This document shows, in pieces, positions 1 through 8,266 of a stretch of DNA of 64,000 nucleotides. Numbering within the stretch: the first letter of the stretch is position 1; each line of letters starts with the position of its first letter. A program made the position numbers and the translations under genes. The DNA is from Pedobacter sp. PF22-3 (lineage in GTDB: Bacteria; Bacteroidota; Bacteroidia; Sphingobacteriales; Sphingobacteriaceae), in NCBI RefSeq assembly GCF_026239555.1, contig NZ_JAPIVP010000012.1, forward strand, positions 114,156 to 178,155. The letters run 5' to 3'. The notes under the pieces were generated by a model. The model saw nothing but the letters and a program-made list of their open reading frames with translations, was not told the DNA's origin and did no database searches.

Positions 1-231
1 GTGGCATCATCCTATTTTAATGGCGATAAGCTTGAGCTTAAACTGCAAAAAGCAATCCTAACGTTACCGGAGAAACAACGGATTATCTTCAATATGAAAT
101 ATTTTGATGATATGAAATATGAAGAGATTTCGGAGGTGTTGGGAACCTCAGTTGGTGCGTTAAAAGCATCCTTTCATATTGCCGCAAAAAAAATTGAAGC
201 TTTTATTACAAATGATGAGGTTGACTATTAA
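1..231 (+). CDS. RNA polymerase sigma-70 family factor, C-terminal part (truncated by window edge)
   Basis: The reading frame is open from base 1, so the true start and sigma region 2 lie outside the window. The visible 76 residues are a sigma region 4: the stretch LPEKQRIIFNMKYFDDMKYE followed by EEISEVLGTSVGALKASFH is the usual helix-turn-helix that contacts the -35 region, ending in an amphipathic tail. The factor would direct RNA polymerase to a small regulon. The next gene, 33 nt downstream, encodes a single-pass membrane protein that is probably its anti-sigma partner, and a Spy-like periplasmic protein follows. An ECF-type factor is most likely, but the class cannot be fixed from region 4 alone. 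Confidence 0.88.
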   Translation: MASSYFNGDKLELKLQKAILTLPEKQRIIFNMKYFDDMKYEEISEVLGTSVGALKASFHIAAKKIEAFITNDEVDY

Positions 232-264
232 ACCTTTTCACTTTAATTGTATCATATATCTGTG

Positions 265-924
265 ATGAACGAAAATATAGAAAATAACGATTGGATGAAC
301 GAGGCTCCTGCACTTGCGGCTCTGGAGAAACGTAATCCTTTCTCCGTTCCTGATGGATATTTCGAAAATAGTGATGAGGCCATTTTTTCTGCTGTATTCC
401 TTGATGGATTGAAACAGAAAACAAGTAACAATAATTTTGAGGTTCCGCAGCATTATTTTGAAAATTTAGCGGAACGCATACAAACCCGCATTACCCTATC
501 TGAAATTCCTAAAGCAGAAAAGGCTTTTACAGTACCCGAAAATTACTTCGACACATTACAAAGTAGAATTACGCAAAGAATTGCGGTTTTGGAACCTAAA
601 AGGGAGGCTAAAATTATTCCTTTGTGGAGAAGAAACATCGTTAAATACGTAAGTGCAGCTTGCTTTTTGTTAATGGCCTCATTTGGCATTTATTTTTACC
701 AAAACGGATCGGTTTCTGTTGGTCAGCCATCACCATCTGCGGAGGCCATAGTAAACGAACAATTATTGTATGATATTGACGAAAATACCATCATAGATCA
801 TTTAGAAACACAAAACACGACCTCATCTAATATAAAAACAACTTCCGCGTCAGATACGGAAATGGAAAATTACATTTTGAGCAATTTCTCTTCAAGTGAT
901 TTGGCTCAGGAGCTAAATAATTAA
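265..924 (+). CDS. Probable anti-sigma factor, single-pass membrane protein with repeated VPxxYF motifs
   Basis: Protein of 219 residues if started at ATG 265; an in-frame TTG at 247 would add six residues but is a poorer start. A cytoplasmic half carries three copies of a short motif (FSVPDGYFE, FEVPQHYFENLAERI, FTVPENYFDTLQSRI), then one membrane segment at about residues 126-146, then a Ser/Thr/Asn-rich tail of about 70 residues that would be periplasmic. Position right after a sigma factor and the N-in single-pass topology suggest an anti-sigma role. No zinc-binding anti-sigma motif is visible. The VPxxYF repeats resemble motifs common in Bacteroidota proteins encoded next to sigma factors; their function is unknown to me. 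Confidence 0.6.
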   Translation: MNENIENNDWMNEAPALAALEKRNPFSVPDGYFENSDEAIFSAVFLDGLKQKTSNNNFEVPQHYFENLAERIQTRITLSEIPKAEKAFTVPENYFDTLQSRITQRIAVLEPKREAKIIPLWRRNIVKYVSAACFLLMASFGIYFYQNGSVSVGQPSPSAEAIVNEQLLYDIDENTIIDHLETQNTTSSNIKTTSASDTEMENYILSNFSSSDLAQELNN

Positions 925-931
925 TATAAAA

Positions 932-1372
932 ATGAAGAATTTACTTTTTGTTGCTTTGATGTTTTTATTACCCTCTACCCTATTGGCACAAAGACCAAGG
1001 GGAGAAGAAATAGAATCGCTTAAAATAGCCTTTTTCACTCAAAAACTAGATTTATCGCCAGAAGAGGCTAAGATTTTCTGGCCAATTTATAACGACATGC
1101 AGGCAGAACAAAATGCACTGCGTAATGAACGCAGGCAGAAGATGATCTCTTTCAGAAAAACGACTGAAATCGATAATCTAAGTGATGCACAGGTGCAAAG
1201 TTTAATTACCAGCGAATTTGAGTTCAAGCAAAAAGATCTTAATCTTGATAAAAAATATTACAACAAGCTTAAATCTTCTCTGCCCATAAAAGTTGTAGGT
1301 AAATTTTATCGGGCGCAAGAGGGTTTCAAACGAGAGCTACTCAATAGGTTTAAAGGCGGTCAAAAACCATAA
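932..1372 (+). CDS. Spy/CpxP-like periplasmic protein
   Basis: Protein of 146 residues with a Sec signal peptide (MKNLLFVALMFLLPSTLLAQ). The mature part is highly charged and predicted helical, with a segment LDLSPEEAKIFWPIYND followed by QAEQNALRNERRQKM that resembles the LTxxQ-type helices of Spy/CpxP envelope-stress chaperones or sensors of metal resistance. It starts 7 nt after the preceding membrane protein and ends at a strong terminator, so sigma factor, probable anti-sigma factor and this protein form one operon. A role in envelope stress or in metal sensing is inferred from this arrangement; substrate unknown. Confidence 0.6.
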   Translation: MKNLLFVALMFLLPSTLLAQRPRGEEIESLKIAFFTQKLDLSPEEAKIFWPIYNDMQAEQNALRNERRQKMISFRKTTEIDNLSDAQVQSLITSEFEFKQKDLNLDKKYYNKLKSSLPIKVVGKFYRAQEGFKRELLNRFKGGQKP

Positions 1373-1373
1373 C

Positions 1374-1405
1374 AAAAAAGACTTACAGCAATGTAAGTCT
1401 TTTTT
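1374..1405 (+). terminator. Rho-independent terminator after the sigma operon
   Basis: A perfect 14-bp stem, AAAAAAGACTTACA (1374-1387) and TGTAAGTCTTTTTT (1392-1405), surrounds a GCAA tetraloop. The T-run makes it a terminator for the genes to the left; the A-run on the other arm would allow it to work in both directions. Confidence 0.85.
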
Positions 1406-1430
1406 GTTTTAAAGCACTCTTTCATTTCCG

Positions 1431-1438
1431 TACTTTTG
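1431..1438 (+). promoter_or_regulatory. TAnnTTTG -7 element of the aminotransferase gene, 4 nt from ATG
   Basis: TACTTTTG matches the Bacteroidota -7 consensus TAnnTTTG. Only four bases separate it from the ATG at 1443, so transcription would begin at or next to the start codon, giving a leaderless or near-leaderless mRNA. No clear -33 TTTG is seen. Confidence 0.6.
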
Positions 1439-1442
1439 TGCT

Positions 1443-2633
1443 ATGCTTACCCAACGTCAGTTGTTTTTACAACACAATGCACAAACCTCCCCTGAACCAC
1501 TTATGCTCGAATTTGTAAGGGCAAAAGGAATCTACATTTACGATGCACAGGATAAAAAACACATTGATCTTATTGCCGGTATCGGTGTAAGCAATGTTGG
1601 CCATTGCCATCCTGCAGTAGTGAAAGCCATTCAAGATCAGGCAGAAACCTATATGCACTTGATGGTTTATGGCGAATATGTTCAAACACCACAGGTGAAT
1701 TTTGCCAAGGCCCTCGCAGAAATTTTACCCGAAAGCTTAAGTTGTACCTACTTTTTAAACTCTGGAACGGAAGCTGTAGAAGGCGCCATGAAACTGGCCA
1801 AACGGTATACTGGCCGTAAAGGATTTATAGCCTGCAAAAATGCTTATCATGGCAGCACACAGGGTGCAGAAAGTTTAATGGAAAGTGATTTTTATTCTGT
1901 TGGTTATGGCCCTTTCTTGCCCCATGTGAGTTTTATTGAGCATAACAACCTGGCTGATCTGCAAAAAATCAATTCAGACATTGCTGCTGTTTTTATTGAG
2001 CCTATACAAGGTGAAGCTGGAATTAGGGTTGCCGATTTAAGTTATATGCAGGCTTTAAGAGCGAAATGTAACGAAACCGGAACTTTATTAATTTTCGACG
2101 AAATACAATCGGGTTTTGGCCGCAGTGGTAAAATGTTTGCTTTTGAACATTACGAGGTTGTACCTGATGTATTGCTTTTGGCAAAGGGAATTGGTGGCGG
2201 AATGCCAATAGGTGCTTTTATTAGTTCTCTAGAAATCATGTCAGTATTGTCGCATACGCCAATCTTAGGCCACATGACTACTTTTGGAGGTCACCCGGTT
2301 TGCTGCGCAGCCGGATTGGCGACTTTACGCACCCTGGTTGATGATCATATTGTTGAAGAAGTAGAAGAAAAAGGCCAGTTGTTTAAACAGCTTTTAAAAC
2401 ATCCGGCAATTAAAGAAATCAGGGGCAAAGGGTTAATGCTTGCTGTTGAATTCGATAATTTCGAGAACAATAAAAAAATTATAGATGCCTGTATTTTAGA
2501 TGGAGTATTGTCTGACTGGTTTTTACATTGCAGCAATTCTATGCGGATAGCCCCTCCGCTAATTATTACAAAAGAAGAAATTAAAGAAGCTTGTAAGACC
2601 ATCTTAAAAAATATTAACTTAGTTGCAGGGTAA
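1443..2633 (+). CDS. Class III PLP-dependent aminotransferase (acetylornithine/ornithine/4-aminobutyrate type)
   Basis: Full-length 396-residue fold-type I aminotransferase. Visible motifs are NSGTEAVEGAMKLAKRYTGR (phosphate-binding region), FIEPIQGEAG, LIFDEIQSGFGRSGK (Asp that bonds the pyridine nitrogen) and LLLAKGIGGGMPIGAF, whose Lys forms the Schiff base with PLP. It would transfer an amino group from an omega-amino donor to 2-oxoglutarate. There are no arginine-biosynthesis genes nearby, so ArgD is not assigned; an ornithine, 4-aminobutyrate or lysine-type substrate is equally possible. The gene stands alone, with its own promoter element immediately before the ATG. Confidence 0.9.
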   Translation: MLTQRQLFLQHNAQTSPEPLMLEFVRAKGIYIYDAQDKKHIDLIAGIGVSNVGHCHPAVVKAIQDQAETYMHLMVYGEYVQTPQVNFAKALAEILPESLSCTYFLNSGTEAVEGAMKLAKRYTGRKGFIACKNAYHGSTQGAESLMESDFYSVGYGPFLPHVSFIEHNNLADLQKINSDIAAVFIEPIQGEAGIRVADLSYMQALRAKCNETGTLLIFDEIQSGFGRSGKMFAFEHYEVVPDVLLLAKGIGGGMPIGAFISSLEIMSVLSHTPILGHMTTFGGHPVCCAAGLATLRTLVDDHIVEEVEEKGQLFKQLLKHPAIKEIRGKGLMLAVEFDNFENNKKIIDACILDGVLSDWFLHCSNSMRIAPPLIITKEEIKEACKTILKNINLVAG

Positions 2634-2689
2634 AAGCATAAGGCATAGCTTAAAATGCTGAAAGATAAAACTAATAACTGTTAGCTGAA

Positions 2690-3367
2690 ATGAATGTATT
2701 AATTGTTGAAGATGAGAAAAGCCTGGCGCTTGAAATGGATGAATTCTTGAGTAAAGAAGGATTTATTGTAGAGCATGCATGGAAAAAATCTTCTGCTGAA
2801 GAAAAGATATTTGTAAATAATTACGATTTCATTTTACTAGACCTGGGCTTGCCTGATGGCGATGGTTTCGATGTTTTGAAGCAGCTGAAGGCCATGAAAG
2901 ACCGTGATGATGCTGTAATCATTTTAACTGCACGTAGCGCTGTTGATGACCGGATTAAAGGTCTTGACGAGGGTGCAGATGATTATTTACCAAAGCCATT
3001 TTCGCTAAACGAACTTTTAGCGCGAATGCATGCGATTACGCGTAGAAAACATAAACTAGAGAAAAATGAGGTAAATGTTCACAATTTCTTACTCAATATC
3101 CAGAACAGAACTGTTTCTTTTGAAGATGAAAGATTAAACCTGACCAAAAAGGAGTTCGAGATATTTAACTACCTGGTACTGAATAAAAACCGCGTAGTAT
3201 CAAGAATGAGTTTAACGGAGCACGTTTGGGGAGATATTTTAGAAGTGAATTCTGATTCAAACTTTGTGGACGTACATGTTAAAAACCTTCGAAAAAAACT
3301 CGCGGGAGTTACACCAATAGATTGGTTTGAAACCGTAAGAAGCATAGGTTATAGGATTAACTGCTAG
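2690..3367 (+). CDS. OmpR/PhoB-family response regulator
   Basis: Protein of 225 residues. The receiver domain (about 1-118) has the acidic pair near residues 8-9, the phospho-acceptor Asp51 in ILLDLGLPDGDGF and the conserved Lys in DYLPKPFSL. The C-terminal half (about 125-222) is a winged helix, with LTKKEFEIFNYLVLNKNRVV and the recognition helix region VDVHVKNLRKKL. It is followed after 88 nt by a sensor kinase on the same strand, so the two form a two-component pair. The target genes are not evident from the neighbourhood; metal or envelope-stress sensing is typical for this arrangement but is not shown. Confidence 0.95.
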   Translation: MNVLIVEDEKSLALEMDEFLSKEGFIVEHAWKKSSAEEKIFVNNYDFILLDLGLPDGDGFDVLKQLKAMKDRDDAVIILTARSAVDDRIKGLDEGADDYLPKPFSLNELLARMHAITRRKHKLEKNEVNVHNFLLNIQNRTVSFEDERLNLTKKEFEIFNYLVLNKNRVVSRMSLTEHVWGDILEVNSDSNFVDVHVKNLRKKLAGVTPIDWFETVRSIGYRINC

Positions 3368-3455
3368 TGCGTTTAGGGTTGGGCGTTTGGCGCTTAGCGT
3401 CAATTAACCGATTTAAACAATTAACCCAACGATAAATAAACCCTCATCTATCTAA

Positions 3456-4772
3456 ATGAAGTTACAGGTTAAGTTTTCTTTATATAATGCAGTAACCAAA
3501 GTGGCCATCATACTGGTATTGGGCGCCATCATCCTGTTTTCATTAGATAGATTGGCTCATAACCAGCTGGATAACCGTTTGATTAAAAAGAAGAACAAAA
3601 TCATCAAACATTTAGATGATAATGAGATCGATAGCCTTTTAAATAAAGAACAATCTTTTACCGACTATAATATTCTAAAAGAAGAATTTATTGTATTAAC
3701 AGTCCTTCCCGACAATCAAAAAGATTCTACTGCAAAGGTATTTACTGAAAAAAGGGAGATTGAGGGTGATATTGAAGTATATCGCATTTTAAACTATAAA
3801 TTCTCTTATCATAAAAATTGGTACAACCTGGAGATCGGAGAAACCATGACAACGCTTCAGTCTATTAAAAATTCGATCCGTTTTTATATGCTGATTGTAC
3901 TCGTTGCTGCATTGTTCATTACCCTCGTGGCCGATTACACCTTCTCTAATTTTTTACTGAGACCATTTTACCGCATTATTGATAAAAAGATTAACCTGGT
4001 TGATGATCCCACTCATTATAATTACCAGAACATCCCCACCAGCACCAGTGATTTTAAAATTCTTGATAATAGCATAAACTCGTTAATGCGTAAGATAAAT
4101 ACGCTTTTCGCTTTAGAAAAGCAGTTTATTGCTAACGTTTCGCATGAGCTACTTACCCCTATTTCGATTTTAAGTACACGATTTGAAAATATGCTCAATA
4201 CACCAGACATTCCTGTTGAGCATGAAAATAAGATCTATGCCTCATTAAAAACCCTAAACCGCTTAAAGTTGATTATAAATAGTTTGTTGCTCATTTCAAA
4301 AGTCGAAAACAATCAGTATCTAAAAACAGAAGAAATTAGCCTCAAACAGGAAATTGATGATATATACGAGGATCTGGAAGATCGGATAGCGGATAAAAAC
4401 ATTAGTTATAGCGCCCAGCTTTCAAAAGACTTTCATTTTATAGGAAACAAAGCACTGATACATACGCTTTTGATTAACATCATCAACAATGCAATTAAAT
4501 ATAATGTTGATCACGGAACTATTTCCATAACCGATAAAACCGAGAACGAAAAATATATCCTCACCATCAGCGATACCGGAGCGGGCATGAGCGCCGCATT
4601 GGTTGAAAATGCTTTCGATCGTTTTAAAAGAGGAAATTCTGAAGAAAATGGCTTTGGCTTGGGGCTAGCCATTGTGCAAAGTATTGCCCGATTTCATAAA
4701 ATAGATGTTAACATCGAATCTGAAGAACACAAGGGAACCAATATTTCCTTATTTTTCGCAAATGAAAGTTAG
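3456..4772 (+). CDS. Sensor histidine kinase, partner of the OmpR-type regulator
   Basis: Protein of 438 residues. Membrane segments at about 12-32 and 144-166 enclose a periplasmic sensor region of about 110 residues with no recognised domain. The HisKA helix carries His230 in VSHELLTPIS, where the usual SHELRTP has Leu in place of Arg. The ATPase domain shows the N box (NIINNAIKYN), the G1 box (DTGAGM), the F box (AFDRFKRGN) and the G2 box (GFGLGLAIVQ). It would autophosphorylate and pass phosphate to the regulator encoded just upstream. Confidence 0.95.
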   Translation: MKLQVKFSLYNAVTKVAIILVLGAIILFSLDRLAHNQLDNRLIKKKNKIIKHLDDNEIDSLLNKEQSFTDYNILKEEFIVLTVLPDNQKDSTAKVFTEKREIEGDIEVYRILNYKFSYHKNWYNLEIGETMTTLQSIKNSIRFYMLIVLVAALFITLVADYTFSNFLLRPFYRIIDKKINLVDDPTHYNYQNIPTSTSDFKILDNSINSLMRKINTLFALEKQFIANVSHELLTPISILSTRFENMLNTPDIPVEHENKIYASLKTLNRLKLIINSLLLISKVENNQYLKTEEISLKQEIDDIYEDLEDRIADKNISYSAQLSKDFHFIGNKALIHTLLINIINNAIKYNVDHGTISITDKTENEKYILTISDTGAGMSAALVENAFDRFKRGNSEENGFGLGLAIVQSIARFHKIDVNIESEEHKGTNISLFFANES

Positions 4773-4963
4773 GCTGACAGCAAGATCTGAGCCACTGTAA
4801 GCAAGATTTTTATCTTGAAATATCTGTAAACGAAATTCTGGAAATTCATTTATCCATATGAAAAGGCAGCCTATACTGGTGTGAAAATTGAAGTAGAATT
4901 ATAATTTTTGGCAGGGGCTTTGCTTGCTATTAAGATCAATCTGATCATCAAAAAGATATTACA

Positions 4964-5437
4964 ATGAAAAACATCATCCCAATTCTAGGAGCCATCACCT
5001 TATTTATGGCATCTTGCCAGGGTGGAACGGCAAAAAAGACACAGGCCAAAATAGACTCTACTATTGTAAGCAACGCACAAAGCACACCAGATTCTGTTCA
5101 ATGTTACCAATATATTAAAAACCGCGATACAGCAACCTTAACCTTAAAAACAATTGATAATAAGTTAACAGGTACATTGGGCTATAATTTATATGAAAAA
5201 GATAAAAATGCAGGCACCATAGCCGGGATTATTAAAGGCGACACACTAATCGCCAACTACACTTTTCAATCTGAAGGCAAAACGTCAGTAAGAGAAGTAG
5301 CATTTATGAAAAAGGGCAATCAGCTTGTAGAAGGATTTGGTGATGTACAGGAAGTAAATGGAGAAAGCAAGTTTAAAAACCTGAGCCAACTAAAGTTTGA
5401 TGGATCAATGACTTTTGAAAAAATTGAGTGTAAATAA
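4964..5437 (+). CDS. Hypothetical lipoprotein
   Basis: Protein of 157 residues with a lipoprotein signal ending ITLFMASC, the Cys being residue 18. The mature chain is Lys- and Thr-rich, with alternating polar and hydrophobic residues that suggest a small beta-sheet fold (KNRDTATLTLKTIDNKLTG and similar strands). It resembles small Bacteroidota lipoproteins of unknown function. It lies 191 nt after the histidine kinase on the same strand and has no close partner. Membrane anchoring is well supported; function is not. Confidence 0.7.
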   Translation: MKNIIPILGAITLFMASCQGGTAKKTQAKIDSTIVSNAQSTPDSVQCYQYIKNRDTATLTLKTIDNKLTGTLGYNLYEKDKNAGTIAGIIKGDTLIANYTFQSEGKTSVREVAFMKKGNQLVEGFGDVQEVNGESKFKNLSQLKFDGSMTFEKIECK

Positions 5438-5477
5438 TACTTCTTCATTTCATACCAGAATTCGTCATTTCCGTAGT

Positions 5478-5560
5478 GGAGAAATCTTTCACATAGTTTA
5501 AAGATTTCTCCATTTCGCTGCGCTTCATCCGATAGCTATCGGATCGAAATCACGACCTTT
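5478..5560. repeat. Dispersed intergenic palindromic repeat, copy 1
   Basis: The stretch contains a perfect 12-bp stem (GGAGAAATCTTT at 5478-5489 and AAAGATTTCTCC at 5500-5511) and then the perfect 18-bp palindrome ATCCGATAGCTATCGGAT at 5527-5544. The same palindrome, with similar flanks such as GGAGAGATCT and CATTTCG, recurs at 20823-20840, and related flanks occur near 13.4, 55.3, 60.6 and 64.0 kb. It is a non-coding repeat family. Confidence 0.7.
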
Positions 5561-5575
5561 CTTAGCACATATTCA

Positions 5576-6004
5576 CTATTTACCTACAGCATCCTTAGCT
5601 GCAGCACTCCACTCTTTAGTTAATTTAAGTACATAATCAGAATACTTTTGAATTTCATCAGGTTTTAGCTTGGAAGCCCATCCTGTTGCCTGGTTTGCCC
5701 AGGTAGTATATTTATCGCTGATGGCCTTAATTTCCTTAGCATTTTTACTTTTTACAGCTGCAACGTATTCGTCTTTTAATTTGCTGTACTCGGCAAGGCC
5801 TTTATTTACTTCTTCATTTGAGAAAGTCGGAACTTCTGTTTTAATGGTTTCAGTGGTGGTCGTGGTAACTTTGGTAACGGTATCACTGTTTACGGCAATT
5901 TTGCTGGAATCTTTGGTTGTTTCCGTTTTTTTGGTACTATCGCAAGAAACTAGTGTAGAGGCCAACAGGCCTGTTAAAGCGATTGATAAGAAGATTTTTT
6001 TCAT
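5576..6004 (-). CDS. Hypothetical lipoprotein, Thr-rich linker and charged helical domain
   Basis: Read on the minus strand from ATG at 6004, this gives 142 residues with a clear lipoprotein signal (KKIFLSIALTGLLASTLVSC). An upstream in-frame start would place 20 residues before the signal, so the internal ATG is preferred. The mature part has a low-complexity Thr/Lys/Val segment (TVTKVTTTTTETIKTEV) and a helical, Lys- and Trp-containing domain with repeated KYSDYV/EYSKLKDEYV-like pieces. It probably sits in the envelope as a small anchored protein. No family is recognised. Confidence 0.7.
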   Translation of the reverse strand: MKKIFLSIALTGLLASTLVSCDSTKKTETTKDSSKIAVNSDTVTKVTTTTTETIKTEVPTFSNEEVNKGLAEYSKLKDEYVAAVKSKNAKEIKAISDKYTTWANQATGWASKLKPDEIQKYSDYVLKLTKEWSAAAKDAVGK

Positions 6005-6327
6005 GATGGATTTAGTTTTTAACCGATAGAAGACTAAATATTGTGCCAAATCCTTAATACTCAATTAATATTAATAGCATTCTTCTGTAAACCTGAATTC
6101 GATTAATAACCTATCTTCCAAGATGCACTATGGAGATTTTTAAATAAGAGCCGTCACCCTGAATTCATTTCAGGGTCTACTTTGCAAGAAACATGCTGAC
6201 CACGAAGTAGCTATTAGGCCTTTAAAACAATGAAAATTACTAATAAAATAAATTCAGCATGGCGACCATACATCGCTAAGCGACTAAAAAAATAATGATT
6301 ATGAAAAAATAATTAATCGAATTGAGG
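6005..6327. other. Intergenic region, mostly unexplained, with one dispersed hairpin
   Basis: About 320 bases between two convergently arranged minus-strand genes. The only clear structure is ACCCTGAA-TTCAT-TTCAGGGT at 6156-6176, a hairpin; the same CACCCTGAA sequence appears near 13432, so it belongs to a dispersed repeat. The rest is AT-rich and I see no gene in it. Confidence 0.5.
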
Positions 6328-7014
6328 TTATAAATCCTCAAACCTTTCCCAAAAACCATCAACGGGTAATTTGGCGAATATATTTACAGGTTCCTTTTTT
6401 ACGGGGTGCATAAACTGTAAACGACGGGCATGCAGGCAAATACTTCCCTTTCTGCTTCCCCGGGGATAACCGTATTTGTTATCGCCCATAATCGGACAGC
6501 CCATTGAGGATAACTGCACCCTGATCTGGTGCGAACGCCCCGTTAAAGGATCTACCTCCAACAGGTAATAATCGCCAACTTTGGCTTTTACTTTATAAGA
6601 AAGCTCGGCCCGCTGGCTACCAGTAACTTCTGTGTTATAATAAGATACCACATTCTTCTGTGGATTCTTAACCAACCAGTGGATCAAAGTAGCCGATTCC
6701 TTTTCGGGTTTATTCTTTACCACTGCCCAATAGGTTTTCTTTACTTCACGGTTTTTAAATACAGCATTCATTCGTTCTAAAGCCTTACTGGTTTTAGCAA
6801 ACAAAATTACACCACTCACCGGGCGATCTAAACGGTGTACTACCCCTAAAAAAGCTCCATTTGGTTTATTGTATTTTTTAGCGATGTACTTTTTCACCTG
6901 TTCATCCAATGGCTCATCGCCGGTTTCATCAACCTGCACAATATCACCTGCTCTTTTATTAATAGCGATTAAATGATTATCTTCAAAAAGAATGTCGTTA
7001 TCAGTAATGGGCAT
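6328..7014 (-). CDS. RluA-family pseudouridine synthase
   Basis: Protein of 228 residues. It isomerises uridine to pseudouridine in rRNA or tRNA. The catalytic motif HRLDRPVSGVILFAKT contains the essential Asp63, and GRSHQIRVQLSSMGCPIMGD is the second family motif. No S4 RNA-binding domain precedes the catalytic domain, which fits the short RluA/TruC-like members rather than RluC or RluD. It is transcribed toward the lipoprotein gene on the same strand with a 320-nt gap, and 158 nt separate it from panB upstream. The target uridine cannot be told from sequence. Confidence 0.93.
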   Translation of the reverse strand: MPITDNDILFEDNHLIAINKRAGDIVQVDETGDEPLDEQVKKYIAKKYNKPNGAFLGVVHRLDRPVSGVILFAKTSKALERMNAVFKNREVKKTYWAVVKNKPEKESATLIHWLVKNPQKNVVSYYNTEVTGSQRAELSYKVKAKVGDYYLLEVDPLTGRSHQIRVQLSSMGCPIMGDNKYGYPRGSRKGSICLHARRLQFMHPVKKEPVNIFAKLPVDGFWERFEDL

Positions 7015-7172
7015 CAGTTAGTTCATTGGTTCATCCGTCATTAGTTCATTTGTAATGCAAATCGTGTAATGCGAAAGTTTATTTGTTAATCGGTTAGCTA
7101 TTTAATTGTTTAAAGTTGGATAATTTATTTGCGCTTAAAATAACTCCAAACTCGAAGCGCCCAACTCCAAAC

Positions 7173-7988
7173 TTAATATTGTTCTTTCTCGTTCGGGAAG
7201 TCGTTTCCTTTCACATCACGGATATAAGATTGCGCAGCACCCAAAATTTCGTCGTACAGGTTGATATACTGGCGTAAAAAGCGTGGTTTAAATCCTTTGG
7301 TTAAACCAATCATATCATTTACCACCAAAACCTGCCCATCACAGTCTGGACCCGCACCTATGCCAATAGTGGGGATATGCAGGCTTTCTGTAACTTCTTT
7401 ACCCAGGGCAGCAGGAATTTTTTCCAATACAATGGCAAAACAACCCGCAGCCTGTAAAGCCAGAACATCTGTTTTTAACTTATTTGCTTCTTCTTCTTCC
7501 TTTGCACGAACGGTATAGGTTCCAAATTTATAAATCGACTGTGGGGTTAAACCCAGGTGTCCCATTACCGGGATTCCTGCCGTAATAATCCGCTGAACAG
7601 ATTCAATAATTTCTTCGCCACCCTCTAATTTAACACCGTGGGCTCCTGACTCTTTCATAATCCTTATCGCTGAGTTCAAAGCTTCTTTCGAGTTTCCCTG
7701 ATAAGAGCCGAAAGGTAAATCAACTACAACAAAGGCACGTTTAACGGCCCTGATTACAGATGCAGCATGATAAATCATCTGATCAAGGGTTATAGGCAAA
7801 GTTGTCTCATGACCAGCCATTACATTCGAAGCAGAATCACCAACCAATAAAACGTCTAATCCCGCATCATCTAGAATGGTTGCCATCGAATAATCGTAGG
7901 CAGTTAACATCGATATTTTTTCACCACGTTGTTTCATTTCCTGTAAAATGTGCGTAGTAATGCGTTTGATTTCTTTATGTACCGACAT
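7173..7988 (-). CDS. panB: 3-methyl-2-oxobutanoate hydroxymethyltransferase
   Basis: Full-length 271-residue PanB, first committed step of pantothenate synthesis: transfer of a hydroxymethyl group from 5,10-methylene-THF to 2-oxoisovalerate to make ketopantoate. Typical motifs are SMLTAYDYSMA, VLLVGDSASNVMAGHETTLPI (metal-binding Asp), GVKLEGGEE, VMGHLGLTPQS and GIGAGPDCDGQVLV. Other pantothenate genes are not adjacent. A TAnnTTTG element on the minus strand lies 19 nt before the ATG. Confidence 0.97.
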   Translation of the reverse strand: MSVHKEIKRITTHILQEMKQRGEKISMLTAYDYSMATILDDAGLDVLLVGDSASNVMAGHETTLPITLDQMIYHAASVIRAVKRAFVVVDLPFGSYQGNSKEALNSAIRIMKESGAHGVKLEGGEEIIESVQRIITAGIPVMGHLGLTPQSIYKFGTYTVRAKEEEEANKLKTDVLALQAAGCFAIVLEKIPAALGKEVTESLHIPTIGIGAGPDCDGQVLVVNDMIGLTKGFKPRFLRQYINLYDEILGAAQSYIRDVKGNDFPNEKEQY

Positions 7989-8007
7989 GGGTTTTGTTTT
8001 GTGTTGT

Positions 8008-8015
8008 CAAAAGTA
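8008..8015 (-). promoter_or_regulatory. TAnnTTTG -7 element for panB
   Basis: On the minus strand this reads TACTTTTG, a match to the Bacteroidota -7 consensus, 19 nt before the panB ATG at 7988. Confidence 0.55.
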
Positions 8016-8140
8016 TTGTTTTTTCTTTAAAAAGGCATAAGGTAAAAGGTTTAAGGTTTAGGGCCAATCAACCTTATACCATATACCCTCAACCTCCAAC
8101 CTTATTTCACTTTTCTCTTTACATTACAAATCTTAAACGC

Positions 8141-8148
8141 TATCTTTG
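8141..8148 (+). promoter_or_regulatory. TAnnTTTG -7 element upstream of carA
   Basis: TATCTTTG matches the -7 consensus. It leaves a leader of about 115 nt before the carA ATG at 8267. The leader includes GCAAATACGGCTTTAATGCCG-like complementary pieces, which could form a weak hairpin, but no known riboswitch class is recognised. Confidence 0.5.
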
Positions 8149-8266
8149 TACCCCGAAATGGAAGGGATATATTCATCTTTTTTTGCACCCTGCAAATACG
8201 GCTTTAATGCCGAAAGCCATTGTTTTTTCAACTCTTTTTTAAATCAAAATCCATATTGTAATTACC

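Noticed and set aside
4802..4817. CAAGAT/ATCTTG hairpin after the histidine kinase
   Set aside because: The stem is only six pairs, AT-rich and not followed by a T-run.
5670..6029. 119-residue frame opposite the lipoprotein gene
   Set aside because: The minus-strand frame has a clear lipoprotein signal; the plus-strand frame is its shadow.
7994..8242. 82-residue open frame between panB and carA
   Set aside because: It runs through the promoter regions and AAGGTTTAAGG-like repeat sequence, has no family resemblance and biased composition.
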